Notes under the pieces: model-generated
Database searches by the model: none
Told to the model about the DNA's origin: nothing
The model's input: only the letters and a program-made list of their open reading frames with translations
Assembly: GCA_959601045.1 (NCBI GenBank)
Contig: CAUGNZ010000004.1
Span: 32,659-96,658, forward strand
Reading direction: 5' to 3'
Origin: an uncultured Collinsella sp.
Lineage (GTDB): Bacteria > Actinomycetota > Coriobacteriia > Coriobacteriales > Coriobacteriaceae
DNA: 64,000 nt
Made by a program: the position numbers and the translations under genes
In this document: piece by piece, positions 33,867-42,285 of the stretch
Position numbering within the stretch: position 1 is the stretch's first letter
How the letters are laid out: each line of letters begins with the position of its first letter

Positions 33867-35048
33867 TTACCCGCGCGGGTTGATTTTATCACGTAGCGAC
33901 TTGAGGTTCTCAAGCGCAGCGTTGAGCGTCTCGTCTCGCTTGGCAAAGTGGAAACGAATCAGATGGTTGACGGGCTCGCGGAAGAAGCTCGAGCCCGGAA
34001 CGGCGCCCACGCCCACCTTGGAGGCCAAATCCTCGCAGAAGTCGAGGTCGCTGTCATAGCCAAACTCCGAGATATCCATCATCACGTAGTAGGCGCCCTG
34101 CGGCACGTTGTGCGTAAGGCCGATGCTGTCGAGTCCCTGACAGAACAGGTCGCGCTTGGCGGTGTAGAGGTCGAGGACCTCCTGGTAATAGCTGTCGTCG
34201 AAGTTGAGGGCGGTGACGACGGCTTCCTGCAGGGGAGCGGCGGCGCCTACGGTGAGGAAGTCGTGGACCTTCTTGATGCGCTCGGTAATCTCGGCTGGGG
34301 CAATGGTGTAGCCCAGACGCCAGCCGGTGATGGAGTAGGTCTTAGACAGTGAGCTGCAGCTGATGGTGCGCTCAAACATGCCGGGCAGCGTGGCCATATA
34401 GACGTGCTCGTGGGGCGCATAGACGATGTGTTCGTAGACCTCGTCGGTGATGCAGTAGGCGTCGTACTTTTTGCAGAGGTCGGCGATAAAGGTGAGCTCC
34501 TCGCGCGTAAAGACCTTGCCGCAGGGGTTGGACGGGTTGCACAGGACGATTGCTTTGGGATCGTTGTCGCGGAAGGCCGCCTCGAGGACTTCACGGTCGA
34601 AGTCAAAGGTGGGCGGGTTGAGCGGCACATAGATGGGCTCAGCTCCCGAGAGAATGGTGTCAGCGCCGTAGTTCTCGTAGAACGGCGAGAAGATTACGAC
34701 CTTGTCGCCGGGGTTCGTAACCGTCATCATGGCGGCCATCATGGCCTCGGTGGAGCCGCAGGTGACTACGATGTTCTCGTTGGGGTTGATCGGCATGCCC
34801 ATAAAGTGTTCCTGCTTAGCGGCAAGCGCCTCACGCATGGCCTGGGAGCCCCAGGTGATGGAGTACTGGTGATAGAGCGGCTTGGGGTCGGCGGCGATGG
34901 TGCTGAGGCTATCGAGCAGCTGCGCCGGGGGATCGAAGTCGGGGAAGCCCTGCGACAGGTTGACGGCGCCATACTTATTGGAGATGCGTGTCATGCGGCG
35001 GATGACCGAATCGGTAAATCTTGCCGTGCGGTTGGAGAGTTCTTTCAT
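33867..35048 (-). CDS. PLP-dependent aminotransferase, class I/II
   Basis: Fold-type I aminotransferase of 393 residues. Seen: NLSQGFPDFDPPAQLL near residue 31, VTCGSTEAMMAAM near 94-106, the NPSNPCGK substrate and PLP loop near 173-180, the DEVYEHIVY motif near 208, and the Schiff-base lysine in CSSLSKTYSITGWRLGY near 240. This group includes aspartate, aromatic and methionine/kynurenine aminotransferases; the exact substrate is not decided by sequence. The ATG at 35048 has AAAGGA upstream. Confidence 0.9.
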   Translation of the reverse strand: MKELSNRTARFTDSVIRRMTRISNKYGAVNLSQGFPDFDPPAQLLDSLSTIAADPKPLYHQYSITWGSQAMREALAAKQEHFMGMPINPNENIVVTCGSTEAMMAAMMTVTNPGDKVVIFSPFYENYGADTILSGAEPIYVPLNPPTFDFDREVLEAAFRDNDPKAIVLCNPSNPCGKVFTREELTFIADLCKKYDAYCITDEVYEHIVYAPHEHVYMATLPGMFERTISCSSLSKTYSITGWRLGYTIAPAEITERIKKVHDFLTVGAAAPLQEAVVTALNFDDSYYQEVLDLYTAKRDLFCQGLDSIGLTHNVPQGAYYVMMDISEFGYDSDLDFCEDLASKVGVGAVPGSSFFREPVNHLIRFHFAKRDETLNAALENLKSLRDKINPRG

Positions 35049-35158
35049 GACGGTCCTTTCGAGCATTTGCAGTGGGGCAAGTTTACTCCTATGGAACCGG
35101 TAGGATTTGCCCGAAATGGATCCAAAAAACTCTTTTCAAAATTCTTGAAAATTGGGGC

Positions 35159-35187
35159 TTGCATCGCGTGGCGTTCCTTGCAATAAT
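35159..35187 (+). promoter_or_regulatory. Candidate promoter of the tRNA-His/tRNA-Lys cluster
   Basis: TTGCAT (35159-35164) and AATAAT (35182-35187), 17-nt spacer, about 20 nt before the tRNA-His 5' end. Confidence 0.5.
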
Positions 35188-35213
35188 AGTCGAGCGCGAA
35201 GCGCACAGGACAC

Positions 35214-35291
35214 GGTGGGTGTAGCTCAGTTGGCTAGAGCGACGGGTTGTGGTCCCGTAGGTCGAGGGTTCGAGTCCCTTTACCCACCCCA
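35214..35291 (+). tRNA. tRNA-His (anticodon GTG)
   Basis: Acceptor GTGGGTG/TACCCAC with an extra 5' G at 35214 opposite discriminator C at 35288, the identity mark of histidine tRNA. Anticodon loop TTGTGGT. CCA is encoded (35289-35291). Confidence 0.95.
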
Positions 35292-35313
35292 GTTCTTGCT
35301 TCGTGTTGATATC

Positions 35314-35389
35314 GGGTCGTTAGCTCAGTTGGTAGAGCAGGGGACTCTTAATCCCAAGGTCCAGGGTTCGACCCCCTGACGGCCCACCA
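35314..35389 (+). tRNA. tRNA-Lys (anticodon CTT), copy 1
   Basis: Cloverleaf with acceptor GGGTCGT/ACGGCCC, anticodon loop CTCTTAA, T-loop GTTCGAC, and encoded CCA. Confidence 0.95.
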
Positions 35390-35402
35390 CACGATATCTC
35401 CT

Positions 35403-35427
35403 CTAAAGTCCGCCATAACGGACTTTA
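35403..35427. repeat. Hairpin between the two tRNA-Lys genes
   Basis: CTAAAGTCCG-CCATAA-CGGACTTTAG, a perfect 10-bp stem in the 43-nt spacer; could guide processing of the polycistronic tRNA precursor. Confidence 0.6.
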
Positions 35428-35432
35428 GCTTT

Positions 35433-35508
35433 GGGTCGTTAGCTCAGTTGGTAGAGCAGGGGACTCTTAATCCCAAGGTCCAGGGTTCGACCCCCTGACG
35501 GCCCACCA
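35433..35508 (+). tRNA. tRNA-Lys (anticodon CTT), copy 2
   Basis: Identical over 76 nt to copy 1, including the encoded CCA, offset by 119 nt. Confidence 0.95.
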
Positions 35509-35517
35509 AAGCATGTT

Positions 35518-35549
35518 AAAGCGACTGGCTTAGGCTGGTCGCTTTTTTG
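35518..35549 (+). terminator. Terminator of the tRNA cluster
   Basis: AAAGCGACTGGC pairs with GGCTGGTCGCTTT, followed by T-run. Confidence 0.85.
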
Positions 35550-35722
35550 TTACCCCGGCATGGGATCGAACCCGTCGGGGCGCGGAGCTGAGGAAACTGC
35601 ACCGTGATTTCCTTAGGGAAACACGGCTAAAGCCCCATAAACGTGCTCTCCTTATGAGAATTATGCTCACGGGGCTCGATGCATGTTGAGAAGTTGTGAT
35701 CAAACTCAAAGTGAGAATCGAT

Positions 35723-37249
35723 TTAGTCTGCTCGATAGTGCGATCCGAGACTTTCGGTTCGCTTACGCATGGCTTTGACCATTTCCTGTGCTAGTTGAAT
35801 CTGCGATTGCAGGCGGGCGAGGGCTGCGATCTCGCTGTCCTGGGCTTTCTGTGTGCTCAAGGTCGTTGCCTCCGTCTTCAAGCCCTCAAGCTCGTGTAGT
35901 GCCTCGGATAGGCCCGTCTCGGTGCGGTTGATCATGCAATAGGTGCTCATCGTGTGCTTAAGGCCGCGTGTCAGGTGTTCGGCGTCTGTTGTGGCAATGC
36001 CGTACTGGGGGAGGGTGATATCCGCCTTCAGGGCCGTCTTAGGCTCTTTCTGCGCTGCAAGGGCTGCCGATGCGCCCGCGATGCGCCCAAACACGATGCC
36101 GTTGGCGCTTGACAGGCCGCCGATGCGGTCGGCGCCGTGCATACCGCCTGTCGCCTCGCCGCAAGCGTAGAGGCCCTCAACGCCCGTATACGCGGTCTTG
36201 TCGATTTTGATACCGCCGTTGGCGGCGTGGGCATACATCGCAACGCGCATCTCGTCAGTCGGGGCGATGCCGTGCTCGTCTTGCAGCCAGGTGGCAAAGG
36301 TCTGCACAAACTCTGGGACATCCTCGCGGGGGAGGTCGTAGTGGAGTGCCAGGCCTTCGGCACCTGCCTGATCGATGGCGAGATCGATAGCGCGGGAGGC
36401 CAAGCGTGACGTGAAGGGACCGTATCCGGAGCGCTGCTCAAGCAGATTTTCTAGCTTTTCGTCGGCAATATCGACCGGTTGGTCAAATGTGACGTAGCGC
36501 CAGGTCTTCTCGTTAAAGACAAGGTTGCGCTTAGGCTCAATGAAGCCGGGCATCATCTGCATGAACTCAATATTAGTAAGCGATGCGCCGTGCGCCAGTG
36601 CGATGGCCTGCGAGGAGCTGAGCACGTCGGCGGAAGTGAGGCTGCGCTCGATCAGGCCACCCGTGCCGCCCGCGGCGATGATAGTGGCCTTGGCTGCCAT
36701 AGGCACGAGATGCTCGTTTGCACGGTCGTAGAGCACTGCGCCGACAATCTTTCCGTTCATATCCTCAAGAAGTTCGATAAGCTCATGGCGGGGGAGCAGG
36801 CGAATGCCGAGCGACTCGAGCCGGGCCGTCAGAGCGTCCTCAAGGGGCTTGCGGGTGAGGCCGCGCCACATGCGCGTTTTGTGGTCAAAGCAGGGGATAA
36901 ACTGCTTTTGCTGAGCGCTCTCAGCGCTTTGCGGACGCTGGAGCTCAACGCCCAGGTCTTGCTCGAGCCATTCAATTGCCTGGGGAATGCCGTGCACAAA
37001 CGTCTGGACAAGCTCGAGGTCGGCGACACCGCCGCCGACGGTCTGGATGGTGCCGATGAGGTCCTGCTCGTCGTCTTCGTCGACGGGACCGATGAGGCCG
37101 AGGCCCCAGGTACCCGGGAAGAAGCTCGATCCACTCATGGTCTTGCCGGCGCTTGCCACAGTGACGGCTGCACCTGTACATGCCGCTTCGATGGCGGCGC
37201 AAAGGCCCGCAATGCCAGATCCAATTACCAGTACATCAGTCGATTCCAT
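35723..37249 (-). CDS. FAD-dependent oxidoreductase, fumarate reductase/aspartate oxidase-like flavoprotein
   Basis: A 508-residue flavoprotein related to the FRD/SDH flavoprotein and L-aspartate oxidase family. The N-terminal FAD loop is DVLVIGSGIAGLCAAIEAA (residues 4-22). ATIIAAGGTGGL lies near 192-203, and YACGEATGGMHGADRIGGLSSANGIVFGRIAG near 363-395 is the C-terminal FAD-binding block. The capping domain and helical C-terminus are present. Substrate unknown: no NAD-synthesis genes or fumarate reductase subunits are adjacent, and the covalent-flavin His context (usually HSxxAxGG) is replaced by SGSSFFPGTWG, so it may not be a true SdhA or NadB. ATG at 37249 with AAAGGA upstream. Confidence 0.82.
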   Translation of the reverse strand: MESTDVLVIGSGIAGLCAAIEAACTGAAVTVASAGKTMSGSSFFPGTWGLGLIGPVDEDDEQDLIGTIQTVGGGVADLELVQTFVHGIPQAIEWLEQDLGVELQRPQSAESAQQKQFIPCFDHKTRMWRGLTRKPLEDALTARLESLGIRLLPRHELIELLEDMNGKIVGAVLYDRANEHLVPMAAKATIIAAGGTGGLIERSLTSADVLSSSQAIALAHGASLTNIEFMQMMPGFIEPKRNLVFNEKTWRYVTFDQPVDIADEKLENLLEQRSGYGPFTSRLASRAIDLAIDQAGAEGLALHYDLPREDVPEFVQTFATWLQDEHGIAPTDEMRVAMYAHAANGGIKIDKTAYTGVEGLYACGEATGGMHGADRIGGLSSANGIVFGRIAGASAALAAQKEPKTALKADITLPQYGIATTDAEHLTRGLKHTMSTYCMINRTETGLSEALHELEGLKTEATTLSTQKAQDSEIAALARLQSQIQLAQEMVKAMRKRTESLGSHYRAD

Positions 37250-37442
37250 CGGATTCCTTTCTCGTCCGGCGCATTGTCGCACGGGTGATCGGCAATGGGG
37301 CCGCAAAGACTCGGCAAATCGGTAAAGGGCAAATATGACAGGTGGGCGTCGTGGACGCTCTGACGCTCCATCTCATCACATCTCGTATTTCGCCCCAACT
37401 GATATATCGGCATTAGCTATCCTGCGACAGCGCAAACAAAAA

Positions 37443-37470
37443 GAGCCGCTACCCGGGTGGGTAGCGGCTC
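37443..37470 (-). terminator. Terminator of the GGGtGRT/NifU-like operon
   Basis: 12-bp perfect arms GAGCCGCTACCC and GGGTAGCGGCTC around a 4-nt loop; T5 follows on the minus strand. It lies 36 nt after the stop. Confidence 0.9.
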
Positions 37471-37505
37471 CAAAGCTCAACTATATGAGCATCGCGCGGG
37501 CGCGA

Positions 37506-38510
37506 TTAGGCCTTGAGGGCCTCCTCGACGGCGACAGCGCAGGCGACGGTAGCACCGACCATGGGGTTGTTGCCCATGCCGATGAGACCCATCATGTCGA
37601 CGTGCGCAGGCACGGAGGAAGAACCGGCGAACTGGGCATCGGAGTGCATACGGCCCATGGTGTCGGTCATGCCGTAAGAGGCAGGGCCGGCGCCCATGTT
37701 GTCCGGGTGCAGGGTACGGCCAGTGCCGCCACCAGAAGCGACGGAGAAGTACTTCTTGCCAGCCTCGAGGCGCTCCTTCTTGTAGGTGCCAGCGACGGGG
37801 TGCTGGAAGCGCGTGGGGTTGGTGGAGTTACCGGTGATCGAGATGTCGACGTTCTCGTGCCACATGATGGCAACGCCCTCGCGGACGTCGTCGGAGCCGT
37901 AGCAGTTAACGGCAGCGCGGGGACCATCGGAGTAGGGGATGGTCTCGACGACCTTGAGCTCGCCCGTGTAGTAGTCGAACTGGGTCTTCACGTAGGTGAA
38001 GCCGTTGATGCGGGAGATGATCTGAGCGGCGTCCTTGCCCAGACCGTTGAGGATAACGCGCAGCGGCTTCTTACGAGCCTTGTTGGCGTTCAGAGCCAGA
38101 CCGATAGCGCCCTCAGCGGCAGCGAAGGACTCGTGGCCAGCCAGGAAGGCGAAGCACTCGGTGTCGTCGGAGAGCAGCATAGCGCCCAGGTTGCCGTGGC
38201 CCAGACCGACCTTGCGGTCCTCGGCGACGGAGCCGGGAACGGTGAAGGCCTGGATGCCCTCGCCGATGATGGCGGCAGCCTCAGAAGCAGTCTTGGCGCC
38301 ACGCTTGATAGCGAGAGCGCAACCGAGGGTGTAGGCCCACTCGGCGTTCTGGAAGGCGATGGACTGGGTGTTGTTGACGATCTCACGCGGGTTGAAGCCC
38401 TTGTCGGTGCAGATCTGCAGAGCTTCCTCGAGGGAGGCGATGCCGTTGTCGGCGAGGCACTTGTTGATCTTGTCAGCGCGGCGCTCGTAACCTTCGAACG
38501 TAACAGTCAT
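37506..38510 (-). CDS. GGGtGRT family protein (uncharacterised partner of a NifU-like protein)
   Basis: A 334-residue soluble protein recognised by its central signature ASGGGTGRTLHPDNMG (near residues 255-270). Other conserved-looking parts are VGLGHGNLGAMLLSDDTECFAFLAGHESFAAAEG (about 100-135) and the C-terminal GLIGMGNNPMVGATVACAVAVEEAL. To my knowledge the family has no demonstrated activity and is found in anaerobes, next to an Fe-S scaffold-like gene, as here. It starts 18 nt after that gene with GGGAGGG upstream, so the two form an operon. Clean Gly-rich loops suggest nucleotide or cofactor binding, which is inference. Confidence 0.85.
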   Translation of the reverse strand: MTVTFEGYERRADKINKCLADNGIASLEEALQICTDKGFNPREIVNNTQSIAFQNAEWAYTLGCALAIKRGAKTASEAAAIIGEGIQAFTVPGSVAEDRKVGLGHGNLGAMLLSDDTECFAFLAGHESFAAAEGAIGLALNANKARKKPLRVILNGLGKDAAQIISRINGFTYVKTQFDYYTGELKVVETIPYSDGPRAAVNCYGSDDVREGVAIMWHENVDISITGNSTNPTRFQHPVAGTYKKERLEAGKKYFSVASGGGTGRTLHPDNMGAGPASYGMTDTMGRMHSDAQFAGSSSVPAHVDMMGLIGMGNNPMVGATVACAVAVEEALKA

Positions 38511-38528
38511 AGTTATTTCCCTCCCTTT

Positions 38529-39263
38529 CTACTCGTGAACCGGGAACACGCTGGCGACGGAGTGAGTCTCCTCGTCGGTGCGCGGGTCGATGTACTTGGC
38601 AGCGTTGTCCCACTGACCGTAGTGGCCCATGGCGCCAGCGATGGCCTCCTCGGGGGTCTTGCCGGCCTTGACGGCGTCGGTGAACTTGCCGAGGTTCAGG
38701 AACTCGAACGCGATGATCTCGTTCTTGTCGTTGAGAGCCATGCGGGTGACGTAGCCCTGGGCGAGCTCGAGGTAACGAGCGCCCTTGGCCTTGGTGCCGA
38801 ACATGGTGCCGACCTGAGAGCGAAGGCCCTTGCCGAGGTCGTCGAGGGAGGCGCCCACGGGCAGGCCGCCCTCGGAGAACGCGGTCTGGCTGCGGCCGTA
38901 AACGATCTGCAGGAAGATCTCGCGCATAGCAACGTTGATGGCGTCGCAGACGAGGTCGGTGTTGAGGGCCTCGAGGATGGTCTTACCGGGAAGGATCTCG
39001 GAAGCCATGGCGGCAGAGTGGGTCATGCCCGAGCAGCCGATGGTCTCAACGAGGGCCTCCTCGATGATGCCGTCCTTGACGTTCAGCGTGAGCTTGCAGG
39101 CGCCCTGCTGAGGTGCGCACCAACCCACACCGTGCGTAAGACCGGAGATGTCGGAAATCTCCTTAGCCTGGACCCACTTGCCCTCCTCGGGGATGGGTGC
39201 GGGGCCGTGGTATGCACCCTTGGCAACGGGGCACATGTTCTCCACTTCCTGTGAGTACTGCAT
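38529..39263 (-). CDS. NifU-like iron-sulfur scaffold-type protein paired with GGGtGRT protein
   Basis: A 244-residue protein resembling the N-terminal NifU/IscU scaffold domain in its core (GACKLTLNVKDGIIEEALVETIGCSGMTHSAAMASEI, about residues 54-91). Candidate cluster ligands are C49 in VGWCAPQQGAC, the nearby C55, and the C of IGCSGM near 79; a further Cys is in DLVCDAINVAM near 105. Unlike ordinary SufU it is long and lacks the usual third C-terminal Cys context. A GAGAGGAGAGG site precedes the ATG. It is the first gene of a two-gene operon. The TATTAT box at about 39357-39362 (minus strand) may be its promoter. Confidence 0.83.
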   Translation of the reverse strand: MQYSQEVENMCPVAKGAYHGPAPIPEEGKWVQAKEISDISGLTHGVGWCAPQQGACKLTLNVKDGIIEEALVETIGCSGMTHSAAMASEILPGKTILEALNTDLVCDAINVAMREIFLQIVYGRSQTAFSEGGLPVGASLDDLGKGLRSQVGTMFGTKAKGARYLELAQGYVTRMALNDKNEIIAFEFLNLGKFTDAVKAGKTPEEAIAGAMGHYGQWDNAAKYIDPRTDEETHSVASVFPVHE

Positions 39264-39666
39264 GCCTCTCCTCTCTATCGTGTTGGCGTCCCGTCAGGGG
39301 GTCGTGGCTGGCGATTGCCGGGCGACCCTTCGAAAGGGACATGACATGCAGCCCCTATAATACCGCGAAATGCACGGAATATTCGGCGAACGGCTCAGTT
39401 TTCGTAGCGAGAAGTCCGGAAGTTTTAATTGAAACGGTTTAACTCTATATTCTGTGGTCGTGAACTTCCGTAGAGGGGGTCCGTCTTGGGCAAGCTTTTG
39501 GTCAGCTCTTGTAAGCGTTGCAGGGGTTGACCTGTTGCGACGGTGCCGTTCGCCGCCTATTTACTGCCTTTGGCCGCGCGAGTGTATTGTTTTGCGTGAA
39601 TGTTTTGATGGCACGCTTCAATCGTGCTGTATTGGATGGCAAGCAGATCCCGGCGAAGGGAGTACC

Positions 39667-40467
39667 ATGCAGCGCGTTTGGAGAACGGTCACCGGCTTTT
39701 ACCATGTCTGTGCCCGCGGTACGGGCAAGCAGCTCATCTTTGAGGGCGACGAAGACCGGTGGGAGTTTTTGGAGCTGATGCGCGAGTGCTGCCGCGAGGC
39801 GGGCGTGACGGTTATCACCTGGTGTCTTATGGGCAATCACGTGCATTTGGTGCTTGCAGATTACGAGGACAGGATGAGCGCGGCGATGCACCGGCTGCTC
39901 TTGACGTACGCGCGGCGGTTCAATAAACGAACGGGGCGCACAGGTCATCTGTTCCAGAACCGTTTTGACCGGCGCTCGCTCGATACCGACCGTTATCTAA
40001 TGGCCGCCATTCGCTATGTTCACGCTAATCCGCAGGAGGCGGGCATCGCCCTGATCGAGCGCTATCCGTGGAGCAGCTTTGCCGAGTATCTGCGAGCGTA
40101 TGACAACGATACGACGAGAGGATTTTCCGACCCATCTTGTGTGCTCGAGCTCTTTGAGTCTGCCAAGGGGTTTCTGGATTATTCTCTGTCGATGCCCGAT
40201 GGTTCCGATCCGGTGATTCACGATATGGATGAGACGGAGTGGGAGCGGCGTGCGTTTGCCGACAAGATGGCGAATCGCCTGGGCGTGCCGCTCAACGAAC
40301 TCAAGACCGTAGCACCGTCGCGGCGAGACGGAATCATTTTCGCCCTGCACGATGGCGGCTACACGGTGCGCGAGATTGAACGCTATACGGGAATCAGCAA
40401 GAGTACCGTCTCTCGTATCGTGCGCGCTTATGCGCGGATGAAGGCTCAGGCTGAGGGCTCGGAATAG
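39667..40467 (+). CDS. REP-associated tyrosine transposase (RAYT) with C-terminal HTH
   Basis: A 266-residue Y1-transposase-like protein (IS200/TnpA_REP type). The HUH metal motif is in MGNHVHLVLAD near residues 56-66, and the catalytic Tyr region in DRYLMAAIRYVHANPQEAG near 108-126. The last 40 residues add a helix-turn-helix (DGGYTVREIERYTGISKSTVSRIVRAYAR), not part of the minimal transposase. RAYTs are domesticated enzymes linked to palindromic REP elements, and this window is rich in palindromes. No terminal repeats of a classical IS flank it. The ATG has GAAGGGAG upstream; the frame runs open to 39454 without a start signal. Intergenic 39264-39666 contains no other gene. Confidence 0.88.
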   Translation: MQRVWRTVTGFYHVCARGTGKQLIFEGDEDRWEFLELMRECCREAGVTVITWCLMGNHVHLVLADYEDRMSAAMHRLLLTYARRFNKRTGRTGHLFQNRFDRRSLDTDRYLMAAIRYVHANPQEAGIALIERYPWSSFAEYLRAYDNDTTRGFSDPSCVLELFESAKGFLDYSLSMPDGSDPVIHDMDETEWERRAFADKMANRLGVPLNELKTVAPSRRDGIIFALHDGGYTVREIERYTGISKSTVSRIVRAYARMKAQAEGSE

Positions 40468-40521
40468 AAAATGGCCGAACCGCTCTTGTCAAGCGATTCG
40501 GCCAACAAAATTTTTAAGATT

Positions 40522-40552
40522 TGGGACAAATACTACTGATTATTTTGTCCCG
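40522..40552. repeat. 31-bp TGGGACAAA palindrome, copy c, over the sufU stop
   Basis: TGGGACAAA (40522-40530), 13 nt, TTTGTCCCG (40544-40552). It encodes the last residues and the stop of sufU, so the protein ends GQNNQ from repeat DNA. Confidence 0.8.
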
Positions 40553-40967
40553 TGAGCATGCCGTCGAGGGTGCGCCAGGCGAGCTCGGCGCACTTGACGC
40601 GGGCGGGCATGTGCGAGATGTCCTGGAGCTGGGCGGCCTCGTCCAGATCTTCCAGGTCCTCCTCGGAGAGCTGCTCGCCGCGGATCATGGCGAGGAAGAG
40701 CCCTGCCAAGCGACGTGCTTCCTCGACCGTCTCGCCGGTGATGAGGTCGGCCATGATATCGGCGCTGGCCTGGCTGATGGCGCAGCCATGACCGGTAAAG
40801 GAGGCCTCCTCGATCATGCCGTTCTCGACGCGCAACTGCAAGGTGAGCTCGTCTCCGCAGCTGGGGTTGATGCCGTCGTGCTCGTGCGTGGGAGCATCCA
40901 TCTCGTACTTATAGTCGGGGTGCGAGTTGTGCTCCATAAATGTGGTGGAGGTGTAAAGGTTACCCAT
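40533..40967 (-). CDS. sufU: SUF Fe-S cluster scaffold / sulfur acceptor SufU
   Basis: Takes persulfide sulfur from SufS and supports Fe-S cluster assembly. The 144-residue protein has the three conserved Cys of SufU: C37 in NPSCGDE, C62 in GHGCAISQAS, and the C of RVKCAELAW near 126, with the aspartate after the first Cys (CGDE) typical of the family. It is the last gene of sufCBDSU and its start overlaps the sufS end by 8 nt. Its C-terminus is encoded in a dispersed palindrome. Confidence 0.92.
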   Translation of the reverse strand: MGNLYTSTTFMEHNSHPDYKYEMDAPTHEHDGINPSCGDELTLQLRVENGMIEEASFTGHGCAISQASADIMADLITGETVEEARRLAGLFLAMIRGEQLSEEDLEDLDEAAQLQDISHMPARVKCAELAWRTLDGMLTGQNNQ

Positions 40968-42285
40968 TGAACGTGCTCCAAACGTGATGCAGACCGGCGA
41001 TGAACTTGTCGATGTCGGCCTTGTCGTTGTAGAAGGCCACGCTGGCGCGGCAGCAGGCAAGGTTCTCGACGCCCAGCCAGGTGAGCAGTGGCTGCGCGCA
41101 GTGGTGGCCGGCGCGGATGCAGACGCCGTCCATGTCCATGATGCTCGCGACGTCGTGCGGGTGGATGCCCTTGACGTTAAAGCTCACAACGCCGTGGTGG
41201 TTGTCCCAATAGATGGAGCCGATGATCTGGACAAAGTCGAGCTGCATGAGTTCGCCCATCAGGTAGTGGACAAGTGCCTGCTCGCGGGCCTGGATGTTTT
41301 CGTAACCCACCGTGTTGACCAGGTAATCGAGGGCGGCGCCCGTGGCGAAGATGCCGGCGGCGTCCTGCGTGCCGGCCTCGAACTTCTCGGGGACGGGCGC
41401 CCAGACAGCGTCCTGCTCGGTGACCGAATCGATCATCTCGCCGCCGGTAAGCATGGGCGGCATGGCGTTGAGCAGGTCCATCTTGCCCCACAGCACGCCG
41501 ATACCCATGGGGCCCATGGCCTTGTGCGCGCTAAAGGCAAAGAAGTCGGCGCCCAGATCGGCCACATCGACCGGCATGTGCGGCAGCGACTGCGCACCGT
41601 CGACGACCAGGTAGCCGCCATACTTGTGCACGAGCTTGCCGAGGTTCTTGACTGGGTTCTCGACGCCCAACACGTTGGAGACCTGTCCCACGGCCAGGAT
41701 CTTGGTCTTGGGACCCACCTTGGCAAGAACCTCCTCGGTGGTGAGCTGGCCGGTCTTGGTGGGGTAGAGGTAGACGAGCTTGGCGCCGGTCTCGCGGCAG
41801 ACCTGCTGCCACGGGATTAGGTTGGAGTGGTGCTCCATGATGGTGATGACGACCTCGTCACCGGGCTCGAGCACTGTGGGTGCAAAGCTCTTGGCGACCA
41901 GGTTGAGCGACTCGCTCGTGTTGCGGGTGAAGACGACCTCGTTGGCCTGTGAGGCGCCGATGAGGTCGGCAATCTGCTGGCGGACTTTCGCGATGGCGTC
42001 GGTGGCCTCGACGGACAGCGAGTACAGGCCGCGCAGGGGGTTGGCGTTCATGCGCTGATAGAAGTCGCGCTCGGCGTCAAGCACACAGGCGGGGCGCTGC
42101 GCGGTGGCGGCGCTATCGAGGAAGGCGATCTCGGGGTGCCGCTGGAACAGGGGGAACTGGCCCTTGTAGGGGTTGGTCTCGATGTCCACAGTGGGCCAGC
42201 CGCGCGAAGCCTCGTCGCTGGCGTCGAGCTCCATGGGCTCGGGGGCAGTGCAGGTATCGCATTTAACGTGCTCGGTGTCGATCAT
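40960..42285 (-). CDS. sufS: SufS-type cysteine desulfurase
   Basis: PLP enzyme that frees sulfur from cysteine for Fe-S assembly. The 441-residue protein begins with an unusual 40-residue extension containing CDTC, then AFLDSAATAQRP, the IMEHHSNLIPWQ PLP-site His, VVDGAQSLPHMPVD, the Schiff-base lysine in FAFSAHKAMGPMGIG near residue 254, and the persulfide-forming Cys in IRAGHHCAQPLL near 396. RAGHHCAQ is the group II (SufS) form. It overlaps sufD by 4 nt (ATGA) and sufU by 8 nt, which suggests coupled translation. Confidence 0.95.
   Translation of the reverse strand: MIDTEHVKCDTCTAPEPMELDASDEASRGWPTVDIETNPYKGQFPLFQRHPEIAFLDSAATAQRPACVLDAERDFYQRMNANPLRGLYSLSVEATDAIAKVRQQIADLIGASQANEVVFTRNTSESLNLVAKSFAPTVLEPGDEVVITIMEHHSNLIPWQQVCRETGAKLVYLYPTKTGQLTTEEVLAKVGPKTKILAVGQVSNVLGVENPVKNLGKLVHKYGGYLVVDGAQSLPHMPVDVADLGADFFAFSAHKAMGPMGIGVLWGKMDLLNAMPPMLTGGEMIDSVTEQDAVWAPVPEKFEAGTQDAAGIFATGAALDYLVNTVGYENIQAREQALVHYLMGELMQLDFVQIIGSIYWDNHHGVVSFNVKGIHPHDVASIMDMDGVCIRAGHHCAQPLLTWLGVENLACCRASVAFYNDKADIDKFIAGLHHVWSTFNG

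Noticed and set aside
35552..35600. Possible minus-strand tRNA (GGGTTCGATCCC)
   Set aside because: Only a T-arm-like word; no cloverleaf with a 7-bp acceptor and an anticodon arm could be built.
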